Assembly (NCBI GenBank): GCA_024640485.1
Contig: JAHEEY010000324.1
Coordinates: 1 to 5,659 of the forward strand
Length of the DNA: 5,659 bases
From: Chloroflexota bacterium
GTDB lineage: Bacteria > Chloroflexota > Anaerolineae > Promineifilales > Promineifilaceae
Reading direction: 5' to 3'
Translations under genes and position numbers: made by a program
The notes under the pieces: generated by a model
Seen by the model: the letters and a program-made list of their open reading frames with translations, nothing else
What the model was told of the DNA's origin: nothing
Databases searched by the model: none
Shown: in pieces, positions 1-4,856 of the stretch
Layout of the letters: each line of letters begins with the position of its first letter
Numbering within the stretch: position 1 is the first letter of the stretch

Positions 1-356
1 GCCGAGACCTGCTCTAGAATTTCATCAGGAAGCGCGGCAAGCATTCCGGCTCTCTCCACCGCCCCCAGACCGCCAGGATCTTGGGCATAGAAGATGTCCG
101 CTGGCGAATTCTCACCCTCTTCCAACAGCGTGGCGGCCAACTCAGCCGTGCCGCCGTAACGGACCTCGACTTCAATACCGGAAGCTTGAGAAAACTGCTC
201 AATAATGGGCGCGACCAGGCTCTCACTGCGTCCCGAATAGAGGATTAGTTTATTGGCGTTGGCCGACTCGCTGGCTGAATCCGACTGGCAGCCGGTCAAC
301 AGCAGAAGTGCCGTTAGTGCCGCGAAAAGAATTGTGTATGCTTTGATTTTTGACAA
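1..356 (-). CDS. Iron(III)-type ABC transporter substrate-binding lipoprotein, N-terminal part (partial)
   Basis: This is the first 118 codons of a protein that runs off the left edge. Residues 1-23 are a lipoprotein signal peptide: Lys3 and Lys5, a hydrophobic stretch (about 9-20), then the lipobox LTGC with Cys23 as the predicted lipidated residue. A Ser/Ala/Asn-rich linker (24-35) leads into the mature domain with LILYSGRSESLVAPIIEQF (about 37-55), VEVRYGGTAELAATLLEEG (about 63-81) and SPADIFYAQDPGGLGAVE (about 84-101). This pattern is typical of the FbpA/FutA/AfuA group of ferric-iron binding proteins (COG1840-like). The expected role is to capture Fe(III), or a related ligand, outside the membrane and deliver it to an ABC permease, which should be encoded beyond the left edge. 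The start is a TTG with GGAG six bases upstream; no ATG gives a comparable signal peptide. The family is clear, but the ligand is inferred because the C-terminal metal-binding tyrosines are outside the window. Confidence 0.85.
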   Translation of the reverse strand, partial: MSKIKAYTILFAALTALLLLTGCQSDSASESANANKLILYSGRSESLVAPIIEQFSQASGIEVEVRYGGTAELAATLLEEGENSPADIFYAQDPGGLGAVERAGMLAALPDEILEQVS

Positions 357-362
357 TGTTCG

Positions 363-366
363 CTCC
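363..366 (-). promoter_or_regulatory. Ribosome binding site that fixes a TTG start
   Basis: GGAG on the minus strand lies six bases before the TTG at 356-354. It decides the start of the substrate-binding lipoprotein, since the following codons give a textbook signal peptide. A further in-frame TTG at 383-381 lies inside a stable hairpin and has no such site. Confidence 0.7.
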
Positions 367-380
367 AGTTCTATGTAATG

Positions 381-418
381 CAACAACCGCCGGCAATTAT
401 GATTACCGGCGGCTGTTG
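381..418 (-). promoter_or_regulatory. Long 5'-leader hairpin upstream of the substrate-binding lipoprotein gene
   Basis: The arms 381-397 and 402-418 form a 17-bp stem with a CATA tetraloop. As minus-strand RNA every position pairs: 15 Watson-Crick pairs and two G-U pairs. As plus-strand RNA the same two positions would be A-C mismatches, so the structure appears to be kept for minus-strand transcription. It ends 14 bases before the GGAG of the downstream gene. No U-run follows, so it is not a standard intrinsic terminator. It could be an mRNA-stabilising or regulatory leader structure, or a processing site. The structure is certain; its function is not known. Confidence 0.6.
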
Positions 419-460
419 AATCAAGACAAATGGTTAAGTTGAGCTTGAAACCAGGTATGG

Positions 461-489
461 ATTTTATTTTCCGCTGCAGACAACTGCAA
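461..489 (-). promoter_or_regulatory. Candidate sigma-70-type promoter for the substrate-binding lipoprotein gene
   Basis: On the minus strand, TTGCAG (489-484, three of six consensus bases) and TAAAAT (466-461, five of six) are separated by 17 bases. This predicts a start near 454 and a leader of about 100 nt that includes the 381-418 hairpin. The -35 box is weak, which fits a promoter needing an activator, but the assignment is tentative. Confidence 0.4.
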
Positions 490-508
490 GTTAACCGAGG
501 TTCAATTG
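487..508. repeat. Imperfect 22-bp palindrome overlapping the -35 box
   Basis: The 10-base arms CAAGTTAACC and GGTTCAATTG surround a GA centre and match at 8 of 10 positions as inverted repeats. The palindrome touches the -35 box of the candidate promoter at 461-489, a usual place for an operator. No regulator family is recognised from its sequence. Confidence 0.35.
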
Positions 509-514
509 AGAGAT

Positions 515-541
515 CGGCGCCGGCAGTGACGGCCGGCGCCG
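515..541 (-). terminator. GC-rich hairpin after lysC, probable terminator without a U-tract
   Basis: A perfect 10-bp stem (515-524 with 532-541, CGGCGCCGGC type) with a 7-nt loop starts 22 bases after the lysC stop codon. Reading on the minus strand it is followed by ATCTCTCAATTG and not by a run of U. Its position, between the end of the metB-lysC operon and the promoter of the next gene, suggests transcription termination or protection of the mRNA 3' end. The missing U-tract keeps the call modest. Confidence 0.45.
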
Positions 542-563
542 CCAGCTGTTGACCACACCGGAA

Positions 564-1982
564 TCATCGATTGTCAGTGATGAGCCCATGGACCAGAGCG
601 ACCGCTTCTTTGGCATTCTCCTCATCAACAACCAGACTGATACTGCACTCAGAAGAGCCTTGAGCGATAGCGATGATGTTCAGATTCTCGCTTCCCAGAG
701 CGCTGAAAATACGCCCAGCGATACCTGGGGTGCCGCGCATGCCAGCGCCGACAATGGTTACAATGGAGACATCATCGAAAGACCAAATCCGGTCGATGTC
801 ACGTCGCTCCAATTCTGAGGCAAACTCATTCTCCAAACTGCCGATCACGCCCTTGGCCAGTTCATTTGAAGTGGCGAAACATATTGACTGTTCGGAAGAG
901 GCCTGACTGATCAGCAGCACGCTGACTTTCTCTTTGGCAACAGCGCCGAAGGTCCGGGCGGCAATACCGGGGACGCCGATCATCCCTTTGCCTTCCACAG
1001 TAACCAGACTCAGGTGATTGATACTGGTTACAGCTTTGATCCCTGAGTGACCATTGCCATTATCTGGGACGATCACCGTGCCCTGGTGGTTCGGATTGAA
1101 GGTGTTCTTGATCCGCAGTGGAATCCCATTTTCTACACAGGGACGGATTGATTTAGGGTGAAGGACCTTGGCGCCGTAGTAGGCCAATTCAGACACTTCA
1201 AGGTATGAAAGTGTGGGGATCGACCGAGCATCAGCCACCAATCGAGGATCAGCGGTCATCACACCGTCGACATCTGTCCATATCCAGACCTCATCAGCCT
1301 GAAGTACTTGCCCGAGGATGGCGGCCGAAAAATCAGACCCTCCCCGGCCCAAGGTGGTGGTAATGCCACTGCTGGTAGCGCCGATGAAACCTGTCACGAT
1401 CGGGATCGTCCCCTGGGCTAGAAGCGGATCCAACCTGGCTCGGGCAGCCGCTTCTGTCTGGGCAAACAAGGGCGAAGCTGCCTGAAAGGTGTCATCAGTG
1501 ATGATCAGTTCAGTCGCATCGATTGCCTCGGCCTGGTGACCCAATTGACGCAGGTAGCCAGCGACGATCCGGACACTCATCTGCTCGCCCATACCGCCGA
1601 TGGTATCCAGCGCTCTGGGAGTCAGCTCGCCCAATACCCATACCGCCTGGCAAAGATCTACGTAACGCTCGATAAAGGCGCCAATGTCCCTTTCCACACT
1701 TTGGCGCTCCTGTTCATCCTGAATCAGCTCCCCGATCGCCTGGAAATGAATCTGGCGCAGCTGCTCAGAGATTTGAAGATATGTTTTGCTGTCCCCTTCA
1801 ACTGCCGTCGTAGCGCCATTTAGCAGCAGATCGGTGACTTTGACCGGCTTGGAGCCCATGGCCGAAGCAATCACCACGACCTGCCCATGCTCATCCCGGG
1901 CATTCAAAATGAGTTCGGCTGTTTCACGAATAGCGGCGCCGGTTCCCACCGATGTGCCGCCAAATTTCATTACTAGCGTCAT
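564..1982 (-). CDS. lysC: Aspartate kinase (monofunctional, two ACT domains)
   Basis: This cytoplasmic enzyme phosphorylates L-aspartate with ATP to give 4-aspartyl phosphate, the first step toward lysine, threonine and methionine. The 472-residue length is normal for a single-function enzyme. The amino-acid kinase domain (about 2-300) shows KFGGTSV (6-12), LGRGGSDFSA (211-220) and WTDVDGVMTADPR (235-247). Two regulatory ACT domains follow, each opening with a G-x-G-M-x-G-x-PGIA-type turn (about 331-341 and 412-422) and containing QASSEQSICFA (360-370) and QGSSECSISLVV (441-452). Both resemble the ACT repeats of ThrA-type kinases, but there is no homoserine dehydrogenase domain. A strong GGAGG four bases before the ATG supports the start. 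It lies 20 nt after metB on the same strand with no promoter or terminator between, so it should share the SAM riboswitch. The feedback amino acid cannot be read from the sequence. Confidence 0.95.
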   Translation of the reverse strand: MTLVMKFGGTSVGTGAAIRETAELILNARDEHGQVVVIASAMGSKPVKVTDLLLNGATTAVEGDSKTYLQISEQLRQIHFQAIGELIQDEQERQSVERDIGAFIERYVDLCQAVWVLGELTPRALDTIGGMGEQMSVRIVAGYLRQLGHQAEAIDATELIITDDTFQAASPLFAQTEAAARARLDPLLAQGTIPIVTGFIGATSSGITTTLGRGGSDFSAAILGQVLQADEVWIWTDVDGVMTADPRLVADARSIPTLSYLEVSELAYYGAKVLHPKSIRPCVENGIPLRIKNTFNPNHQGTVIVPDNGNGHSGIKAVTSINHLSLVTVEGKGMIGVPGIAARTFGAVAKEKVSVLLISQASSEQSICFATSNELAKGVIGSLENEFASELERRDIDRIWSFDDVSIVTIVGAGMRGTPGIAGRIFSALGSENLNIIAIAQGSSECSISLVVDEENAKEAVALVHGLITDNR

Positions 1983-2002
1983 GATCCCTCCACCAGGCTG
2001 CG

Positions 2003-3265
2003 TTAGATTTGTGCCAAAGCCTGTTCGATATCAAACAAAATATCCGCGGTATCCTCAATGCCGATGGCAAATCGCACCAGATTGTCCTTCATGCCAATGT
2101 TCAACCTTTCCTCTGTGGAGAGCTCGTAGTAGGACATCAGCGATGGCTGTTCAATCAGGCTTTCAACACCGCCCAAGCTGGGGGCGATGTAGGGGATTTT
2201 CATGGCATCAATGAAGCGTGATGTGGTATCGAGCACATCTTCATTTTCAATTGGGGCGATTTCGAAACTGACCACGCCGCCAAAGCCGGACATCTGCTGG
2301 CGAGCCACTTCATGATCGGGATGGGACGCCAACCCCGGATACCAGACACGCTCAACCTTAGGATGGGCCTCAAGCGCTTCAGCCACCGCTTGGGCGGTCT
2401 GATTCTGCCGAGTTACCCGCAGTTCCAAAGTTTTCAGCCCCCGCTCCAGCAGATAGGCGGCGTGCGGGTCGGTGATCCCGCCCAGGACCCCTTGGCTTTG
2501 GCGCAGGGCGTGGATTAAGCCGGCCTCGCCGACGGCAACGCCTGCCATGATGTCGTTGTGGCCCGAGAGGTATTTGGTAGCACTGTGTACCACCAAATCT
2601 ATACCAAAATCCAGGGGGCGCTGATTGATCGGAGTCGCAAATGTGGCGTCTATGATCGTCTTGATTCGCTGGTGCTTGCCGGCGATGGCAGCCAGCCGGT
2701 TGAGATCCGCGACGCGCAGGTACGGATTGGTGGGGCTTTCGCTGATAATCAGGCGGGTGTTCGGCTGAATCGCCGCTTCCAACGCCTCATAATCACCCAT
2801 CGGCACGGCGACGGATTCAATGCCCAGCCGGGCCAGGAAGATATTGCAGAATTGACGGGTCTTTTTATAGCAATCATCTGTGAAAATGACCTGGCTGCCG
2901 GTAGGTAGAATCGAAAGCAGCACCTGTGTCACCGCCGACATGCCTGATGGAAACAGCATGGCGGCGCCCCCATTTTCGAGGGCGGCAATTCTGGCTTCGA
3001 CCGCCTGTACAGTGGGATTTCCGTAACGCCCATACTCTTCCCTGCCGGGAAGGCCGCCCCACATTTTAGCATCCATGAATGCCCTGACATCGGCTGTGTC
3101 ATCGAACGTATAGGTCGCCGTCTGCACGATTGGGGTGATCAGCGCGTGATTGGCGTTGGCCCGGCGGCCGTCAATCTCGCCATGTACCGATCGGGTGGAA
3201 CGGCCAAAAGCGCGTTGGCTTGTCTCATTCTTGGATAATTCTACTTTCCCGGCGAAATCGATCAT
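2003..3265 (-). CDS. metB: Cystathionine gamma-synthase, plant-like type
   Basis: This PLP enzyme of the Cys/Met metabolism family (420 residues) is expected to join cysteine to an activated homoserine to make cystathionine for methionine synthesis. Visible family features are EYGRYGNPT (77-85, phosphate-binding Tyr/Arg), DCYKKTR (131-137, Tyr stacking on the cofactor), IIDATFATP (204-212, Asp206 pairing with the pyridine nitrogen), HSATKYLSGHNDIMAG (227-242, Lys231 as Schiff-base lysine) and NLVRFAIGIED (395-405, Arg398 contacting the substrate carboxylate). Segments such as AHPKVERVWYPGL (300-312), SGFGGVVSFE (326-335) and DAMKIPYIAPSLGG (353-366) closely recall plant cystathionine gamma-synthase, as I remember it. 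GAGG seven bases before the ATG supports the start. It is the first gene after a SAM-I riboswitch, which favours a biosynthetic role over methionine gamma-lyase. O-acetylhomoserine sulfhydrylase is the main alternative, judged less likely from the motif resemblance. Confidence 0.88.
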   Translation of the reverse strand: MIDFAGKVELSKNETSQRAFGRSTRSVHGEIDGRRANANHALITPIVQTATYTFDDTADVRAFMDAKMWGGLPGREEYGRYGNPTVQAVEARIAALENGGAAMLFPSGMSAVTQVLLSILPTGSQVIFTDDCYKKTRQFCNIFLARLGIESVAVPMGDYEALEAAIQPNTRLIISESPTNPYLRVADLNRLAAIAGKHQRIKTIIDATFATPINQRPLDFGIDLVVHSATKYLSGHNDIMAGVAVGEAGLIHALRQSQGVLGGITDPHAAYLLERGLKTLELRVTRQNQTAQAVAEALEAHPKVERVWYPGLASHPDHEVARQQMSGFGGVVSFEIAPIENEDVLDTTSRFIDAMKIPYIAPSLGGVESLIEQPSLMSYYELSTEERLNIGMKDNLVRFAIGIEDTADILFDIEQALAQI

Positions 3266-3325
3266 TGTAATACCTCAAATTCAAATCTCTGGGGCGGATG
3301 GCATCGCCCTCATTTTCAACGCAAC

Positions 3326-3369
3326 AAAAAAGCTCTCCGCTGTTTCCAGATCCAGAAAAAGCGAAGAGC
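3326..3369 (-). terminator. Intrinsic terminator of the SAM riboswitch expression platform
   Basis: On the minus strand GCUCUUCGCU (3369-3360) pairs with AGCGGAGAGC (3341-3332) in a 10-bp stem with one G-U pair. The loop can be partly closed by UUUC with GAAA. Six U residues follow directly (3331-3326). The terminator sits between the aptamer and the metB start codon, so it stops transcription before the operon when SAM is bound. Confidence 0.9.
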
Positions 3370-3393
3370 CGTTATATACAACAACGCCTCTTC
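3363..3393 (-). promoter_or_regulatory. Antiterminator hairpin
   Basis: On the minus strand GAAGAGGCGUU (3393-3383) can pair with AACGGCUCUUC (3373-3363). This gives ten Watson-Crick pairs around one G-G mismatch, with a 9-nt loop. The second arm takes up seven bases of the terminator's 5' arm, so the two hairpins cannot exist together. The pairing is seen in the sequence; its role is inferred from how S-box switches work. Confidence 0.7.
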
Positions 3394-3411
3394 CAGAAGG
3401 TGTGAAGAGGC
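3386..3411 (-). promoter_or_regulatory. Anti-antiterminator hairpin
   Basis: On the minus strand GCCUCUUC (3411-3404) and GAAGAGGC (3393-3386) form a perfect 8-bp stem with a 10-nt loop. It uses eight of the eleven bases of the antiterminator's first arm. When it forms, the downstream terminator is free to fold. The 3' strand of aptamer helix P1 (GAAGAUGAGAUGUGGC, 3444-3429) can instead pair at 12 of 16 positions with 3411-3396, which would break this hairpin in the SAM-free state. Confidence 0.65.
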
Positions 3412-3454
3412 TTACTAAAATCAGCAATGCCACATCTCATCTTCCAGAAGTTGT
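3390..3454. repeat. Imperfect direct repeat linking aptamer end and expression platform
   Basis: The segments 3390-3403 and 3441-3454 match at 13 of 14 bases, including the exact 10-mer CTTCCAGAAG. One copy is the P4 loop, P4 3' strand and P1 start of the aptamer. The other lies in the anti-antiterminator hairpin. The copies are 51 bases apart, and the similarity fades beyond them. Confidence 0.7.
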
Positions 3455-3550
3455 CTTCTGTCGGATTTAGCACCATCTCGACCACCTAAGTGAATCGCGG
3501 TTGCTGAGGCTTCATCGGGCCGTTCCCTCTGCCTCTCTGGATAAGAAGTG
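3431..3550 (-). promoter_or_regulatory. SAM-I (S-box) riboswitch aptamer controlling metB-lysC
   Basis: This RNA element binds S-adenosylmethionine and should turn the operon off when SAM is plentiful. All four helices are visible on the minus strand. P1 pairs 3550-3540 with 3441-3431 (ten pairs, one U-U mismatch; core CUUAUC with GAUGAG). P2 pairs GAGGC (3535-3531) with GCCUC (3510-3506). P3 opens at ACC (3501-3499) and closes at GGU (3474-3472). P4 is CAGAAG (3460-3455) with CUUCUG (3450-3445) and an ACAA loop. The conserved strings AGAGGGAACGGCCCGAUGAA, CAGCAACC and GGUGCUAAAUCC match the S-box core. The P2-loop CGG (3522-3520) can pair with CCG (3464-3462) as the expected pseudoknot. Length, order and placement before a methionine gene all fit; a T-box was excluded. 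Confidence 0.96.
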
Positions 3551-3551
3551 G

Positions 3552-3571
3552 GCGACTAAGTTACTAGTCGC
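3552..3571 (-). other. Small hairpin at the 5' side of the riboswitch
   Basis: GCGACTA (3571-3565) and TAGTCGC (3558-3552) form a perfect 7-bp stem with a 6-nt loop. It lies about 14 nt after the predicted transcription start and one base before aptamer helix P1. It may protect the 5' end or insulate the aptamer, or the DNA palindrome may be an operator. No function is shown. Confidence 0.5.
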
Positions 3572-3592
3572 GCATATTCAGTTGTAGAGAAG

Positions 3593-3621
3593 ATGGTAGC
3601 AGAAGAGGCCGCGGATGTCAA
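3593..3621 (-). promoter_or_regulatory. Strong extended -10 promoter of the metB-lysC operon
   Basis: On the minus strand a perfect TTGACA (3621-3616) is followed after 17 bases by TACCAT (3598-3593). The triplet before the -10 box is TGC, giving the extended -10 pattern TGnTACCAT. Transcription should start near A3585, about 35 nt before the aptamer, leaving a leader of about 320 nt before metB. A strong promoter with control left to the riboswitch is the usual S-box design. Confidence 0.8.
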
Positions 3622-3634
3622 AGCAACCGCGGAT
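3609..3634. repeat. Paired CCGCGGAT repeats around the metB -35 box
   Basis: CCGCGGAT occurs at 3609-3616 and 3627-3634, an 18-bp period, and the -35 hexamer lies between the copies. Each core, CCGCGG, is itself a palindrome. A separate pair, TAAGCGC at 3639-3645 and 3650-3656, is spaced by 11 bp. These could be regulator sites shared by the divergent promoters, or chance. Confidence 0.3.
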
Positions 3635-3699
3635 TTGTTAAGCGCCAGATAAGCGCAGCCTAGAGCCATGATCCATTACGCCAGCGATACAAAGGGTTG

Positions 3700-3705
3700 T
3701 ATAAT
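3700..3705 (+). promoter_or_regulatory. -10 box of tgt, implying a leaderless mRNA
   Basis: A perfect TATAAT ends only eight bases before the tgt ATG (3714). Transcription from it would begin at or within a few bases of the A of the start codon. No Shine-Dalgarno sequence is present in the short gap (CCGCCGCC). The -35 region is poor; the best candidate is TTACGC at 3676-3681 with an 18-bp spacer. Confidence 0.55.
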
Positions 3706-3713
3706 CCGCCGCC

Positions 3714-4823
3714 ATGGCTTTTGAATTCGAAATAACCGCAATTGATCCTCAGAGTGGCGCCCGCATCGGCCGTTTCCACACACCGCACGGCACTATCCCT
3801 ACCCCGGTATTTGCTCCAGTAGGGACGCAGGCAACAGTCAAAGCTTTGAAGCCAACCGACCTGAAAGCGTTGGGAGCATCGCTAATTCTCAGCAACACGT
3901 ATCACCTATACCTGCGACCGGGTGACGAGCTGATTCGGGATTTGGGCGGCCTGCACCAGTTCATGGGATGGGACGGGCCTATCCTTACCGACAGCGGCGG
4001 CTTTCAAGTATTTAGCCTGAGCGACAGCCGCAAGATTGACGCTGATGGGGTTACCTTCAAGTCCCATCTAGACGGCTCCAGCCACCGCTTCACGCCCGAA
4101 AAGAGCGTCGCCATCCAGGAAAACCTGGGCGCAGACATCATCATGGCATTTGATGAGTGTCCACCACCGACTGATTATGATTATGTCAAGTCTTCACTGG
4201 CCCGCACCCACCCGTGGCTACTACGCTGTCTGGAGGCGAAAACCAGGGACGACCAGGCGCTGTTCGGGATCGTCCAGGGTGGTATTTTCCCGGAGCTGCG
4301 CGAAGAGAGCGCCCGGTTTATGATCGAGCTTGATCTGCCCGGTTATGCCATCGGCGGACTTGCTGTTGGCGAAACCAAGGGCGAGATGTACAGCACCCTG
4401 GACACCCTGAATCCCATTCTGCCCAAAGGCAAACCGAGATATTTGATGGGCGTAGGCGCCCCGGAGGATGTCATCAACGGCATCCTGCGCGGGGTCGATA
4501 TTTTCGACTGCGTCATGCCGACGCGCATCGCCCGGAATGGTTCGGCGTTTGTCAAAGGGGGGCGCTTGAATCTGCGCAATGCGCAGTTTGCTAAAGATCC
4601 GGCGCCGGTTGACAGCAGCTGTACCTGCTACACCTGCACGACTTTCAGCCGGGCGTATATCCGGCATCTGGTCAAGGCGAACGAGATATTGGGGCACATT
4701 CTGCTGACCACGCACAACGTTCACTTCTTGATTGATCTGGTCGAGAAATCACATGAGGCGATCAGGCAAGGCGTCTTCCGACAGTTTGCCGCTGACTTCC
4801 TGAAGCATTATCCCCCGGCCTAG
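3714..4823 (+). CDS. tgt: tRNA-guanine transglycosylase (queuosine pathway)
   Basis: Bacterial Tgt exchanges the wobble guanine (G34) of tRNAs with GUN anticodons for preQ1, which is later converted to queuosine. The 369 residues match the normal length. Visible motifs include LSNTYHLYLRPG (59-70), TDSGGFQVFSL (92-102, Asp93 as the likely general base), FDECPPP (146-152), GIVQGG (185-190), GGLAVGE (214-220, base-recognition loop) and GVDIFDCVMPTR (260-271, Asp265 as nucleophile by comparison with the E. coli enzyme). The zinc site is Cys303, Cys305, Cys308 (CxCxxC) and His334. Nothing essential is missing. The N-terminus begins with the usual family sequence, so the ATG is well placed although it has no ribosome binding site. 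It is divergent from metB-lysC and lies 33 nt before uppP. No queC-F, queA or queG gene is present in the window. Confidence 0.97.
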   Translation: MAFEFEITAIDPQSGARIGRFHTPHGTIPTPVFAPVGTQATVKALKPTDLKALGASLILSNTYHLYLRPGDELIRDLGGLHQFMGWDGPILTDSGGFQVFSLSDSRKIDADGVTFKSHLDGSSHRFTPEKSVAIQENLGADIIMAFDECPPPTDYDYVKSSLARTHPWLLRCLEAKTRDDQALFGIVQGGIFPELREESARFMIELDLPGYAIGGLAVGETKGEMYSTLDTLNPILPKGKPRYLMGVGAPEDVINGILRGVDIFDCVMPTRIARNGSAFVKGGRLNLRNAQFAKDPAPVDSSCTCYTCTTFSRAYIRHLVKANEILGHILLTTHNVHFLIDLVEKSHEAIRQGVFRQFAADFLKHYPPA

Positions 4824-4856
4824 CCATTTTGCGGCTGGCGCATTGAAGGAACCAAT

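Noticed and set aside
549..818. Plus-strand open frame of 89 codons over the end of lysC
   Set aside because: It lies almost wholly opposite the lysC coding strand, shows no domain or ribosome binding site, and reads as the shadow of a conserved ACT domain.
1786..2214. Plus-strand open frame of 142 codons across the lysC-metB junction
   Set aside because: It is antisense to two well-supported genes, its composition is rich in Pro, Arg, Ser and Cys as expected for a shadow, and it has no recognisable domain.
2003..3265. Methionine gamma-lyase or O-acetylhomoserine sulfhydrylase as the product
   Set aside because: A SAM-repressed position and co-transcription with aspartate kinase argue for biosynthesis, and the sequence blocks resemble cystathionine gamma-synthase; sulfhydrylase is not fully excluded.
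3150..3470. Plus-strand open frame of 106 codons over the metB start and riboswitch
   Set aside because: It covers the metB N-terminus, the terminator and part of the aptamer on the opposite strand; the structured RNA explains the sequence.
3431..3550. T-box leader as an alternative to the SAM riboswitch
   Set aside because: There is no T-box 14-nt antiterminator signature or specifier loop, while all S-box core strings and helices are present.
4221..4724. Minus-strand open frame of 167 codons inside tgt
   Set aside because: It is fully antisense to tgt motifs including the nucleophile and zinc site, and has no similarity to any family I recognise.
4824..4856. Terminator or promoter between tgt and uppP
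   Set aside because: The 33-nt gap has no stem followed by U residues and no convincing promoter boxes; it only carries the uppP ribosome binding site.
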